A stretch of 50,435 nt of DNA from Oscillospiraceae bacterium (GTDB taxonomy: Bacteria; Bacillota; Clostridia; Oscillospirales; Oscillospiraceae). The DNA is taken from contig JAITFS010000097.1 in assembly GCA_031281195.1 (NCBI GenBank), positions 1-50,435 of the forward strand. The letters run 5' to 3'. The position numbers were made by a program, and so were the translations under genes. Shown piece by piece: positions 1 through 8,725 of the stretch; position 1 is the stretch's first letter; the number at the start of each line of letters is the position of its first letter. The notes beneath the pieces were generated by a model that was not told the DNA's origin, made no database searches, and saw only the letters and a list, made by a program, of their open reading frames with translations.

Positions 1-371
1 AGTATTGATATTACAGTTATAACAAGAGCCAATGTGCCATAAACAACACCATCTTGGTTTTGAAACCTCTCAATAGAGCTGGTAAGGAATTCATACCCTA
101 TGAATATCAACAAAAATGCTATCATTATCGCAGCAATTAGCTCCCAGCGTCCATGACCAAAAGGATGCTCCTTATCGGGTTTTTTTGAAGCAAGTTTAGC
201 TGCAACTACCACAAATATTGATGTGAGCGAATCGGACAATGTGTGCCACGCATCTGCAACAAGTGCAATAGAACCCGTAGTCACACCAACCCAAAACTTC
301 GCACCAAAAAGTACAGCATTCCCTACTATCGAAACAAAACCTTCAAGTATTTGCGCCTTCTCACGTTTCAT
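1..371 (-). CDS. Cation diffusion facilitator (CDF) family transporter, partial (N-terminal part; runs off the window edge)
   Basis: Manual minus-strand translation from ATG at 371: MKREKAQILEGFVSIVGNAVLFGAKFWVGVTTGSIALVADAWHTLSDSLTS...HPFGHGRWE, a typical CDF TM1/TM2 with DxxHxxxD-like and HPFGHGR motifs. Confidence 0.85.
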   Translation of the reverse strand, partial: MKREKAQILEGFVSIVGNAVLFGAKFWVGVTTGSIALVADAWHTLSDSLTSIFVVVAAKLASKKPDKEHPFGHGRWELIAAIMIAFLLIFIGYEFLTSSIERFQNQDGVVYGTLALVITVISI

Positions 372-407
372 AAACATACTCCTTATTAGATAAAGATTAG
401 GGGTATT

Positions 408-435
408 GTAGGGGCGGATGGCAATCCGCCCGTTA
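408..435 (+). repeat. 28-nt dispersed hairpin repeat GTAGGGGCGGATGGCAATCCGCCCGTTA, copy 1
   Basis: Identical to 13337-13364 and 27881-27908; internal stem GGGCGGAT/ATCCGCCC. Confidence 0.9.
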
Positions 436-457
436 AAGTTATCTTAGAGTGTCTCAT

Positions 458-2554
458 TCACCTTACACTAAACAGTAAATCGCCGTAAGTTGGGAAAGGC
501 CAGTGCTTTCGGGGGACTAGAAGCTCCATTTTATCTGTAAGCTCACGCACCTCATTCATTTTCACCAAAACCGAACCCTTATAATGCCTTGCTCTCTCCA
601 ATAAATCAATTTTATCCTCAGCATTACACAGCTCAGCATAAAGCTCATTCACTTTTTTGTGTAAATCATCAGTTAGATTTGACAAAACTCTCACAGTCTC
701 CCTCTCGTACAGACAATTTATTTTAGAAACAAGAGCTTTCTTAGAAAGGGCCGCTTCGCTTAACTCACCTGCACTGATTGCACCAACAGGTAAAATATTC
801 TTCTTAATGAGCTTATACATCGTAACAGCCTCGATGTTGCAAAGCTTACAATAGTTTTCAAGACCGATTTCATATCTTGACTGTATTTCCGCTTTTGAAA
901 ATACATTATGCTTTTCATATAAAGCGATATTCTTATCGTCTAGCATATATGGCAAAGCATCGGGAGTAGTTTCAAGGTTCAAGAGTTCACGAGTTTTTGC
1001 CTCTTTTAACCACTGCTCACTGTAACTATTGCCGTCAAAAAGTATTCTTTTATGCTTTTTGATTGTTTTTCTAATTAAACGGAGCAGGGAAGCCTCAAAA
1101 TCTTCAACACCATCAAGAGTATCAGCAAAAACTCGCAAAGACTCTGCAACCGCTGTGTTGATTACAACATTTGCTTTAGCTATCGACATATTTGCACCAA
1201 CCATACGAAACTCAAACTTGTTTCCGGTGAAAGCAAATGGTGAAGTCCTGTTGCGGTCGGCAGTATCCTTAAAAAAGCTAGGTGTAATAGATGTGTCTAA
1301 GCTTACCGATTCATTATGTTTGTTAGGATTATAGTGCGTTTTATTCTCAATAGAGTTTAGTATCGACTGTAGCTGTTCACCAATAAAAACAGAAATTATT
1401 GCAGGTGGAGCTTCACCGCTGCCAAGACGGCAGTCATTACCTGCACTAGCTGCTGCAATGCGTAGCAAATCCTGATACTCGTCAACTGCTTTAATTACAG
1501 CGATAAAAAATAGTAAAAACAGTTTATTTTCATACGGTTTATCACCGGGGTCAAGCAAGTTTAAACCTGTATCGGTTGAAAGCGACCAGTTATTGTGCTT
1601 ACCACTGCCATTTATACCATCAAACGGTTTTTCGTGGAGTGTGCAAATCATTTCGTGATCCTTTGCAATGCTTTGCATAATCTCCATTATAAGTTGATTG
1701 TGGTCAGTTGCACGATTGGCGGTTGTATACACTGAGGCAAGCTCGTGCTGTGCAGGTGCAGACTCGTTATGCTCAGTTTTTGCAGGCACTCCAAGCTTCC
1801 ACAGTTCTTCATCAAGAGCTTGCATATACGCAGAAACCCTTGGTTTTATCGCTCCATAATACTGATCGTCAAGCTCCTGACCCTTTGGTGACTTTGCACC
1901 AAAAAGTGTTCGACCCGTATACATCAAGTCCTTGCGTTCTTCATACATCGCTTTATCTATTAAGAAATACTCCTGCTCAGCGCCTGCCATTGCAGTAACA
2001 TTTTTTACATCGTTATAACCAAATAACCGCAGTATCCTAAGAGCTTGCTTTTCAACAGCACGCATAGAGCGTAGAAGTGGCGTTTTTTCATCAAGCGCTT
2101 CACCACCATAAGAGCAGTAAGATGTAGGAATGTACAAGGTTTTATTTCGTACAAAAGCATAAGATGTTGGGTCCCATGCAGTATAACCCCGTGCTTCAAA
2201 TGTTGCACGCAAACCACCTGACGGAAGGCTTGATGCGTCAGCTTCACCCTGCACTAACGCACTGCTCGAAAACTCCATAATAGCTCTGCCATCACCGGTT
2301 GGTGATAAAAAGCTGTCGTGTTTTTCTGCTGTTATTCCTGTCATCGGCTGAAACCAGTGTGTATAATGTGTTGCGCCAAGATTAATTGCCCAGTTTTTCA
2401 TCGCATCAGCAACAGCATTGGCAACAGAGTCATCAAGCTTACCACCGCTTTGAATAGTATTTTGCAAGGCATTATAAACCTCATCAGGTAAACAGTTTTT
2501 CATTACATGGTCGCTAAAAACCATGCTGCCGTATAACTCTATTAAATTTAACAT
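458..2554 (-). CDS. glnN: Glutamine synthetase type III
   Basis: 698 aa; GSIII-type sequence (AGAEQEYFLID, KHNNWSLSTDTGLNLLDPGD, NRTSPFAFTGNKFEFRMVG). Confidence 0.95.
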   Translation of the reverse strand: MLNLIELYGSMVFSDHVMKNCLPDEVYNALQNTIQSGGKLDDSVANAVADAMKNWAINLGATHYTHWFQPMTGITAEKHDSFLSPTGDGRAIMEFSSSALVQGEADASSLPSGGLRATFEARGYTAWDPTSYAFVRNKTLYIPTSYCSYGGEALDEKTPLLRSMRAVEKQALRILRLFGYNDVKNVTAMAGAEQEYFLIDKAMYEERKDLMYTGRTLFGAKSPKGQELDDQYYGAIKPRVSAYMQALDEELWKLGVPAKTEHNESAPAQHELASVYTTANRATDHNQLIMEIMQSIAKDHEMICTLHEKPFDGINGSGKHNNWSLSTDTGLNLLDPGDKPYENKLFLLFFIAVIKAVDEYQDLLRIAAASAGNDCRLGSGEAPPAIISVFIGEQLQSILNSIENKTHYNPNKHNESVSLDTSITPSFFKDTADRNRTSPFAFTGNKFEFRMVGANMSIAKANVVINTAVAESLRVFADTLDGVEDFEASLLRLIRKTIKKHKRILFDGNSYSEQWLKEAKTRELLNLETTPDALPYMLDDKNIALYEKHNVFSKAEIQSRYEIGLENYCKLCNIEAVTMYKLIKKNILPVGAISAGELSEAALSKKALVSKINCLYERETVRVLSNLTDDLHKKVNELYAELCNAEDKIDLLERARHYKGSVLVKMNEVRELTDKMELLVPRKHWPFPTYGDLLFSVR

Positions 2555-2574
2555 ATAAATACCTCCGATACCGG

Positions 2575-3399
2575 TTAATTATTAATTGGTACATCAATGA
2601 AGCCGTCTTTTGTTAGTCGTTTTATATGCTTAAAGCCGCAGGCTTTTACAAGCTCCAGCACTTCATCAAATTTGTAATATAATGACTCCGGTTTGTGACT
2701 ATCACTGGAAAGTATAACCTCACCACCACGTTTACAGAGTTCTTTTAATAAAAATGCTGATGGATAAGGCTCCGGGTTTCCTAATCGAAACATAGCACCG
2801 GTGTTTACTTCAAATAATTTGCACTTTTCTAAAATAGAATCCATTGCTGCAAGTGCTGCTTTTACATATCTGTGATTTTTATCATCAAACAGTTTATTGT
2901 CAACGTTGTGTTTTGCTACGAGGTCAAAATGTGCGACTATATCTGCGTTTGTTTTATTTATTATATCAGCAAGTGTTTCATAATACACTTCTGCCATTTT
3001 GTAGAAATTACCTTTAAAATGCTCTTTTGTTATAAACTTTACGTGACCTGCTGAACCATCAACAGTTATAAACTCTCCTTTGTAAAAAACATGATGAACA
3101 GATCCAATTATATAATCCAAATCTGACGGTACATAGTCGGTGAAATAATCTACTTCCAATCCAAGAAACACATCAAACTCGCCGTCATACTTTTTTTGCA
3201 TTTTACGCACATCATCAATATAAACAGGCGTATCTTCGATTGTCATAGAATAATCGGGATCAAACAAAACATCCGAATGTTCAGAAAATCCCAATGAGCT
3301 GCCGCCTTTTTCTATAGCAGCTTTTATCATGTCCTCAACACTTTTTGTCCCGTCACAATACAGTGTGTGAGTATGTAAGCTTTGATATGAACTGTTCAA
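2575..3399 (-). CDS. hisJ: PHP-family histidinol-phosphatase
   Basis: 274 aa; N-terminal [35 protein letters not shown] metal-binding motifs. Confidence 0.85.
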   Translation of the reverse strand: MNSSYQSLHTHTLYCDGTKSVEDMIKAAIEKGGSSLGFSEHSDVLFDPDYSMTIEDTPVYIDDVRKMQKKYDGEFDVFLGLEVDYFTDYVPSDLDYIIGSVHHVFYKGEFITVDGSAGHVKFITKEHFKGNFYKMAEVYYETLADIINKTNADIVAHFDLVAKHNVDNKLFDDKNHRYVKAALAAMDSILEKCKLFEVNTGAMFRLGNPEPYPSAFLLKELCKRGGEVILSSDSHKPESLYYKFDEVLELVKACGFKHIKRLTKDGFIDVPINN

Positions 3400-4007
3400 T
3401 CAGCCTGCTCCTGATTATTTATATGCCTTTTCATCAACTCTGTTTTTATCTCGTCCGGTGTTATTTCCATTTCTGCCATCAAAACTAAAATATGATACGT
3501 TAGGTCGGCAATTTCGTAAATAGTCTCTGATTTATCACCGGATTTTCCTGCGATGATAACTTCGGTTGATTCTTCTCCGACTTTTTTTAGTATTTTATCT
3601 AAACCTTTATCAAAAAGATAATTTGTGTAAGAACCGGGTTTTTTATTTGTTTTTCTATCTTTAATTATTTCGTATAATGTATTTACCGAGAAATTGTTTA
3701 CTCCAAAACAACTATCTGCTCCGGTGTGGCAAGCAGGGCCGTCTTTTTTGACAGAAATCAACAAAGTATCGTTATCACAATCAGTTTTTATATCAACAAT
3801 ATGTTGAACATTTCCGGATGTTTCACCTTTTCGCCATAATTCCTTGCGTGAGCGTGACCAAAAACAGGTTTTCCCTTCGTTTATGCTTATTTCTAAGCTT
3901 TTTTTATTCATATATGCAAGCATTAACACAGTGCCGGTCTGAACATCTGTGATAATTGCCGGGATTAAACCATTTTCATCAAACTTGAGACTATCTATGT
4001 CTACCAT
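3396..4007 (-). CDS. hisIE: Bifunctional phosphoribosyl-AMP cyclohydrolase / phosphoribosyl-ATP pyrophosphatase
   Basis: 203 aa; [32 protein letters not shown], then [13 protein letters not shown]. Confidence 0.95.
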   Translation of the reverse strand: MVDIDSLKFDENGLIPAIITDVQTGTVLMLAYMNKKSLEISINEGKTCFWSRSRKELWRKGETSGNVQHIVDIKTDCDNDTLLISVKKDGPACHTGADSCFGVNNFSVNTLYEIIKDRKTNKKPGSYTNYLFDKGLDKILKKVGEESTEVIIAGKSGDKSETIYEIADLTYHILVLMAEMEITPDEIKTELMKRHINNQEQAD

Positions 4008-4516
4008 GCAACCTCCGTGTCAAGCTCCATTCCACAAAGATCAACTTCAATATCATCACCGGCTTTTATAACGCCATTTTTTAATACGGTTGTAAAGATA
4101 CCTTCACGCGGCATACAGCAATCACCAACTTGCTGCTTAATTGCACATGCTCCATTGTGGCACTCTTTACCAACTTGTCTAACTTCAAGCAGAGCCTCAC
4201 CAATTCGTAGCTTTGTACCAATCGGGAGTTGATAAAGGATTATTCCTTCTGTCAAAATATTCTCTGCAAAATCACCAACCTTTATTGATGGTATGTCATT
4301 GCGTAATTCCTGGACACTTTCATTGGCAAGTAAGCTCACTTGTTTTTGTCCAATACCGGCGTGTGCATCGCCAATAATACCATATCCGGTTTTTAAGCGA
4401 ATTTCGGGTACCGGTGTTTTCACCATTCCTTTACTTTCGCTTATGCATACTGCCAGAACCTTCGGGTGTATTTGTTTTGTTGTTTGAATTGTTTCTCTTT
4501 CCATGCCGGTGTTCAC
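4001..4516 (-). CDS. MOSC domain-containing protein
   Basis: 171 aa; [46 protein letters not shown]; overlaps hisIE start. Confidence 0.85.
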   Translation of the reverse strand: MNTGMERETIQTTKQIHPKVLAVCISESKGMVKTPVPEIRLKTGYGIIGDAHAGIGQKQVSLLANESVQELRNDIPSIKVGDFAENILTEGIILYQLPIGTKLRIGEALLEVRQVGKECHNGACAIKQQVGDCCMPREGIFTTVLKNGVIKAGDDIEVDLCGMELDTEVAW

Positions 4517-4540
4517 GCCTTTCTTTGTGGACTGACAATG

Positions 4541-5014
4541 CTAAATGCTCCAATTGCCAGATTTCCCGCCTGTTTTACTTACTAAATGAATGTCTGTGAT
4601 TTTTATATCTTTTTGCACAGCCTTACACATATCATATATTGTTAGAGCAGATATTGCAACTGCTGATAATGCTTCCATTTCCACCCCTGTCTCTCCTTTA
4701 CAGCGAACTGTTGCTTTTATCTCTATGTAATGGCTTTTTTCATCAGGTAAAAAAGTGATGTCAACACCAGTAATTGCAATGGGATGACACATTGGGATTA
4801 AGTCTGATGTGCGTTTTGCTGTGGTGATTCCGGCGACTTGTGCAACAGCAAGAACATCACCTTTTTTTGTTATTCCTTTTGTAATAATATCGAAAGTTTC
4901 AGCGTTTACACAAACAGTCCCGACAGCAACAGCTTCACGTAGTGTCGCCTGTTTATCGCTGACATCGACCATTTTTGCGCGTCCTTCATCATTAAAATGT
5001 GTTAACTCCGGCAT
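4541..5014 (-). CDS. moaC: Cyclic pyranopterin monophosphate synthase MoaC
   Basis: 157 aa; LTHFNDEGRAKMVDVSDK, LIPMCHPIAITGVD, GVEMEALSAVAISALTIYDMCKA. Confidence 0.95.
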   Translation of the reverse strand: MPELTHFNDEGRAKMVDVSDKQATLREAVAVGTVCVNAETFDIITKGITKKGDVLAVAQVAGITTAKRTSDLIPMCHPIAITGVDITFLPDEKSHYIEIKATVRCKGETGVEMEALSAVAISALTIYDMCKAVQKDIKITDIHLVSKTGGKSGNWSI

Positions 5015-5020
5015 ATAACT

Positions 5021-5968
5021 CTAACCCCCGATTTTGTTCATATTTCGTTGGCTTTGACTTTGACCGTCTTCATTTAACTCATGCCTTTTAGGTTTATTAT
5101 ATATAGTATTACGTATAGTTTCAACTAACTCTTTTCCTTTTAAACCTTTTATACTAACTTCCTCGTGTGAATGAAGGCATGGTTTTAACATACCATCCGC
5201 TGTTATTCGTATTCTATTACAAGTTGGACAAAAATGCGAACTTATCGGGCTTATTAAACCGACAGTGCCTTGACCATCGGGCAGTTTGTACAGCTTTGAC
5301 ACACCATCAGTGCCAACCTCGTAAAGCTGTGGAGCAAGCTTTTTTACATATTCTGCACTGATAAAACGGCCATCCACCCAGTTTGCACATTCACCAATTG
5401 GCATAATTTCAATAAACCTGACATTTACATTATGTTTTTTCGTAAGCTCTAATATTTCAAGAATATCCTTATCATTTACTCCACCAATTAAAACGGTGTT
5501 AATTTTAATTGAATCAAAAGCTGCATCAATTGCAGTTTTCACCCCAATCATTGCTTCATCAAACAAATCCCGACGTGTAATCTCTTTATACGTCTCAGAA
5601 TTTAGTGAATCAAGACTAATGTTTAACCTATTAACACCTGCCTCTTTTAACTCTTTAACAAACTTTGGTAATAATATGCCATTGCTTGTAAGGCACACCT
5701 CTTGTATGCCTTTGGTCGCAGCGATTTGCCGGCAAATATCAATTATACCTTTACGCACAAGCGGCTCACCGCCTGTAATTCGGATTTTATTTATACCACA
5801 GTCAGCCGCAGCCTGCACAATCTCTGCGATTTCTTCAATAGTGAGAATATCCTCGTGGCGAAGCTTAGTCACACCCGTTTCGGGCATACAATAAATACAC
5901 CGCAAATTGCACTTATCGGTGACAGATAACCTGAGATAATGAATATTTCTACCAAAATTGTCTTCCAT
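5021..5968 (-). CDS. moaA: GTP 3',8-cyclase MoaA (radical SAM)
   Basis: 315 aa; CNLRCIYCMPE, RITGGEPLVR, FCPTCNRIRITADGMLKPCLHS. Confidence 0.95.
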   Translation of the reverse strand: MEDNFGRNIHYLRLSVTDKCNLRCIYCMPETGVTKLRHEDILTIEEIAEIVQAAADCGINKIRITGGEPLVRKGIIDICRQIAATKGIQEVCLTSNGILLPKFVKELKEAGVNRLNISLDSLNSETYKEITRRDLFDEAMIGVKTAIDAAFDSIKINTVLIGGVNDKDILEILELTKKHNVNVRFIEIMPIGECANWVDGRFISAEYVKKLAPQLYEVGTDGVSKLYKLPDGQGTVGLISPISSHFCPTCNRIRITADGMLKPCLHSHEEVSIKGLKGKELVETIRNTIYNKPKRHELNEDGQSQSQRNMNKIGG

Positions 5969-5973
5969 ATCTC

Positions 5974-5979
5974 ATTATA
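5974..5979 (-). promoter_or_regulatory. Predicted -10 element (TATAAT) of moaA
   Basis: Minus strand reads TATAATGAGATATGG; only 5 nt separate the -10 from the moaA ATG. Confidence 0.5.
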
Positions 5980-6003
5980 ACATAAAAAAGTTTTTCTAGT
6001 AAT

Positions 6004-6108
6004 AATATTCTTATATGGTCTCGGAAAGCGTAGCCAAGGACGGCGGAGCGCCGAAACTCTGAGCACGGAAGCTCAGCGTTTCGGAAAAGAGACTATCATA
6101 AGAATATT
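6004..6108 (+). ncRNA. Double-hairpin ANGGA-loop structured element, copy A (TwoAYGGAY-like RNA candidate)
   Basis: 105 bp; outer stem AATATTCTTAT+ATGGTCTC / GAGACTAT+C+ATAAGAATATT; inner hairpins with loops AAGGAC and ACGGAA; second copy at 40348-40452. Confidence 0.6.
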
Positions 6109-6137
6109 ATTATATACTACTTTTACAAGTGTAAGCC

Positions 6138-6437
6138 TTAAATAAAATCCAGAATTTTTGAAAAACCGGTTACATCAAAGATTTCCATGACAAATGATGT
6201 AACACCTGTTATTGACAGTTTTCCATTTTTTGCTTTGGCTAATTTTTGCCCTGTTAGAAGAACACGCATTCCCGCAGATGAAATATAAGCAACCTCTGCA
6301 AAATCTAAGATAATATTCTTAGAATTATCAAACATTGGAGTTAACTCCGCTTCAAATTGCGGGGCAGCTTGCGAATCAATGCTTCCGATTATTTTTAGAG
6401 TTAAGTTATCATCACCGGGTACTTTTATTATTTCCAT
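6138..6437 (-). CDS. STAS-domain anti-sigma factor antagonist
   Basis: 99 aa; NIILDFAEVAYISSAGMRVLL STAS motif. Confidence 0.9.
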   Translation of the reverse strand: MEIIKVPGDDNLTLKIIGSIDSQAAPQFEAELTPMFDNSKNIILDFAEVAYISSAGMRVLLTGQKLAKAKNGKLSITGVTSFVMEIFDVTGFSKILDFI

Positions 6438-6458
6438 TTTAACGCTCCATTTCTACTA

Positions 6459-7679
6459 TTACAGACTTATCCACATTGCAGGACGAAAACCACCTACAAA
6501 GAAATAATCACGATTCACAAAATCACCACTAACTGCAATTCTGCCTTCAACAGTTACACAAGATGCAAAATTTGGGTTATTACCCGGAGTTCGCAGCCAC
6601 CAGGAGGAGGGGAGATTATCATCACTTACAGCTTTTCGAATACCATTATAACTATCATTTATAAAGAATTTTGAATCAGGATTTCTGTTATTTAGTTGTC
6701 CGCTATTTCCGAGGTATGTTACTACTTCATGAATACTAAGAATAAAAATCTTGTCCTCTGTATCTCTGCCACCGTTTGTTCCAAACCACGGATTGTTCAT
6801 GTTGAGAAGCTTTGTTTCTAATATTCTTGATTTATCCGCGTCGCTAAAGGTGTTGTAAAACTCATTGTTCATATAATGACGCAAGGAACAATCCGCCCAG
6901 GTTACAGCTTCATACTTGTCGTGATAACAATGCTTTTCAAGCACATGGTCGCATAATAATAACGCTTTACCATCCTGCACATTTAATACCCACCACCTAT
7001 TATTACCAAATTGCATTACCTTTCCTGTATCGTACTCATCCTCAAGAGTATAAGCGACCGGAGTTTCACCCGGTGTTTGAGGATTTCGCCACATTGGAAA
7101 AGCCTGCACTCCACGAGGTAAGCGGATTGGATCGCCTACGGGTTGGAAGCCTGCACGCTCATAAGCTCCACGAGCAGATTGACGTGTTGTAGCTTCTAGA
7201 TATGCCGGCATACCTATTTTATCAAGCTCATTAAGACGGTGGCTTATAAGCTTACCACCTGCACCACGTCCTTGAGCTTTTGGGTGAACACAAATAAGAG
7301 CAAGATGTTCATACATTGCAGGAGGATAGTGCTCCTCCAGAGTATCTCCAAGCATTTGAAAACGCGGAGCATGACTTCCGGCAAACCTCATGATTTCATC
7401 GTTTTCTTCTTCACCCATTGAACCCTTTGGATACCAGATAGCTGCTCCAAGTACGCCTAAATCTTCACAGTCAGCTACGTTGAGTGTACCTTTATTAAGT
7501 CCAACGCGTATTAACAGCCTGAAATAATCTTTTAATACTTTAATGCGTTCATCGACATTTTCGGCAAGCCATGCCGTAAACTCCGCATCCATAAAGTTAA
7601 TTGCCATGATTTCTACAATTTCTTCTGTTTCATCTTTGTTAGCCAGACGAATGGTTAAATCTTTGATTGTTTGTGACAT
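6459..7679 (-). CDS. GNAT-family N-acetyltransferase fused to a C-terminal DUF6273-like domain
   Basis: ORF trimmed to ATG at 7679, preceded by AAGGAGTTCAAT. N-term LICVHPKAQGRGAGGKLI (GNAT acetyl-CoA loop); C-term SSWWLRTPG...GGFRPAMWISL typical of DUF6273. Confidence 0.8.
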   Translation of the reverse strand: MSQTIKDLTIRLANKDETEEIVEIMAINFMDAEFTAWLAENVDERIKVLKDYFRLLIRVGLNKGTLNVADCEDLGVLGAAIWYPKGSMGEEENDEIMRFAGSHAPRFQMLGDTLEEHYPPAMYEHLALICVHPKAQGRGAGGKLISHRLNELDKIGMPAYLEATTRQSARGAYERAGFQPVGDPIRLPRGVQAFPMWRNPQTPGETPVAYTLEDEYDTGKVMQFGNNRWWVLNVQDGKALLLCDHVLEKHCYHDKYEAVTWADCSLRHYMNNEFYNTFSDADKSRILETKLLNMNNPWFGTNGGRDTEDKIFILSIHEVVTYLGNSGQLNNRNPDSKFFINDSYNGIRKAVSDDNLPSSWWLRTPGNNPNFASCVTVEGRIAVSGDFVNRDYFFVGGFRPAMWISL

Positions 7680-7873
7680 ATTGAACTCCTTGAATGTATT
7701 TGAATCTTTGTTTTTAAGGTTCTTGTAAGTATAACATAGAAATTTTCGCAAACAAAGTTCCATTCTCATAGTAGAATGACAGAACAGCAGAAATATGTGT
7801 CGTGAGTGTGTCGAGGTGACGGGGATTTGACACATCTGGAGTCTGCTTGCCAACACGGGCAAGAGTGTTGTTA

Positions 7874-8713
7874 TCACGTTCCTGCTTCTGATACAGTGAA
7901 GGGAACACTTATAATATGTGTTTCGTCCGTATAGACAAAATCCATACTATATAGACGGATTTCGTAGTTGCCAACTGTTGTGGGTGCGTAAAACTCAAGA
8001 GTTGATGTACCTTCGATTGGATATCTGTATTGCTGATAAAAATCATGCGGTGCTCCTAAGTCATAAATGGCTGCGAATGATCCTGCCGAAATCATCTCCT
8101 CTGTTACTCCCGTCACAGTTACAATAATTATCTCACCCGGGAAATAATCTGTGCAATCAAGGAAAAGGTCTATCGAGTTATCATCACCTTGCGAATCATC
8201 ATCACCTTGTGAGTTGTCATCAATAAATGGACTACCATCTATCAATAACGTGGCAAGGTCAGCATCGCTTATGGTAATCCTCTCCACATCCGGAAGGGTT
8301 TCGCTTTGGAATAAAGCAAACCCACCCATTTGGAAAAATGCAATTGCAGCACCAATAAACAGAGCAACAATCGGCAAAACGATAGGTAATGCATACGATT
8401 TTTTTGTTACAGGCTTTACAATATTTGGTGTAGAATCTGTCGGGTGGAAATTATGTGTAAATTCACCACTATCGGGATAAAACCATGTAATCCACTGTCC
8501 GTTTTCACCGGTTTGCAAGTTGCTCCCCATTGCAGTCATGTAGTAAAGTCCGTTGCTTGGGTCGAGTGTGAAACATTCAGGAGCTGCGTACAACGCTTGT
8601 GATTGCTCCGGAATTTGTTCTGATGCAGCATTATAAACACTTTGTTTTTCACCACAGATATTGCAAAACAACACACCGTTTAGCAGTTGGGTACTGCACT
8701 TTTTACAAATCAT
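7874..8713 (-). CDS. Zinc-ribbon domain membrane protein, function unknown
   Basis: 279 aa; MICKKCSTQLLNGVLFCNICGEKQ zinc ribbon, one TM segment, Asp/Ser/Gly-rich linker, extracytoplasmic beta-rich tail. Confidence 0.7.
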   Translation of the reverse strand: MICKKCSTQLLNGVLFCNICGEKQSVYNAASEQIPEQSQALYAAPECFTLDPSNGLYYMTAMGSNLQTGENGQWITWFYPDSGEFTHNFHPTDSTPNIVKPVTKKSYALPIVLPIVALFIGAAIAFFQMGGFALFQSETLPDVERITISDADLATLLIDGSPFIDDNSQGDDDSQGDDNSIDLFLDCTDYFPGEIIIVTVTGVTEEMISAGSFAAIYDLGAPHDFYQQYRYPIEGTSTLEFYAPTTVGNYEIRLYSMDFVYTDETHIISVPFTVSEAGT

Positions 8714-8725
8714 GATTTTTTCCTC

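Noticed and set aside
2005-2247. Small ORFs inside confident genes on either strand (e.g. 2005-2247, 4293-4487, 34405-35004, 37413-37754)
   Set aside because: Shadow ORFs inside well-recognised conserved genes; no independent evidence
5969-6112. Moco riboswitch upstream of moaA
   Set aside because: The structured element there recurs at 40.3 kb next to unrelated genes, its ANGGA-loop strand is antisense to moaA, and the predicted moaA promoter lies between it and the gene
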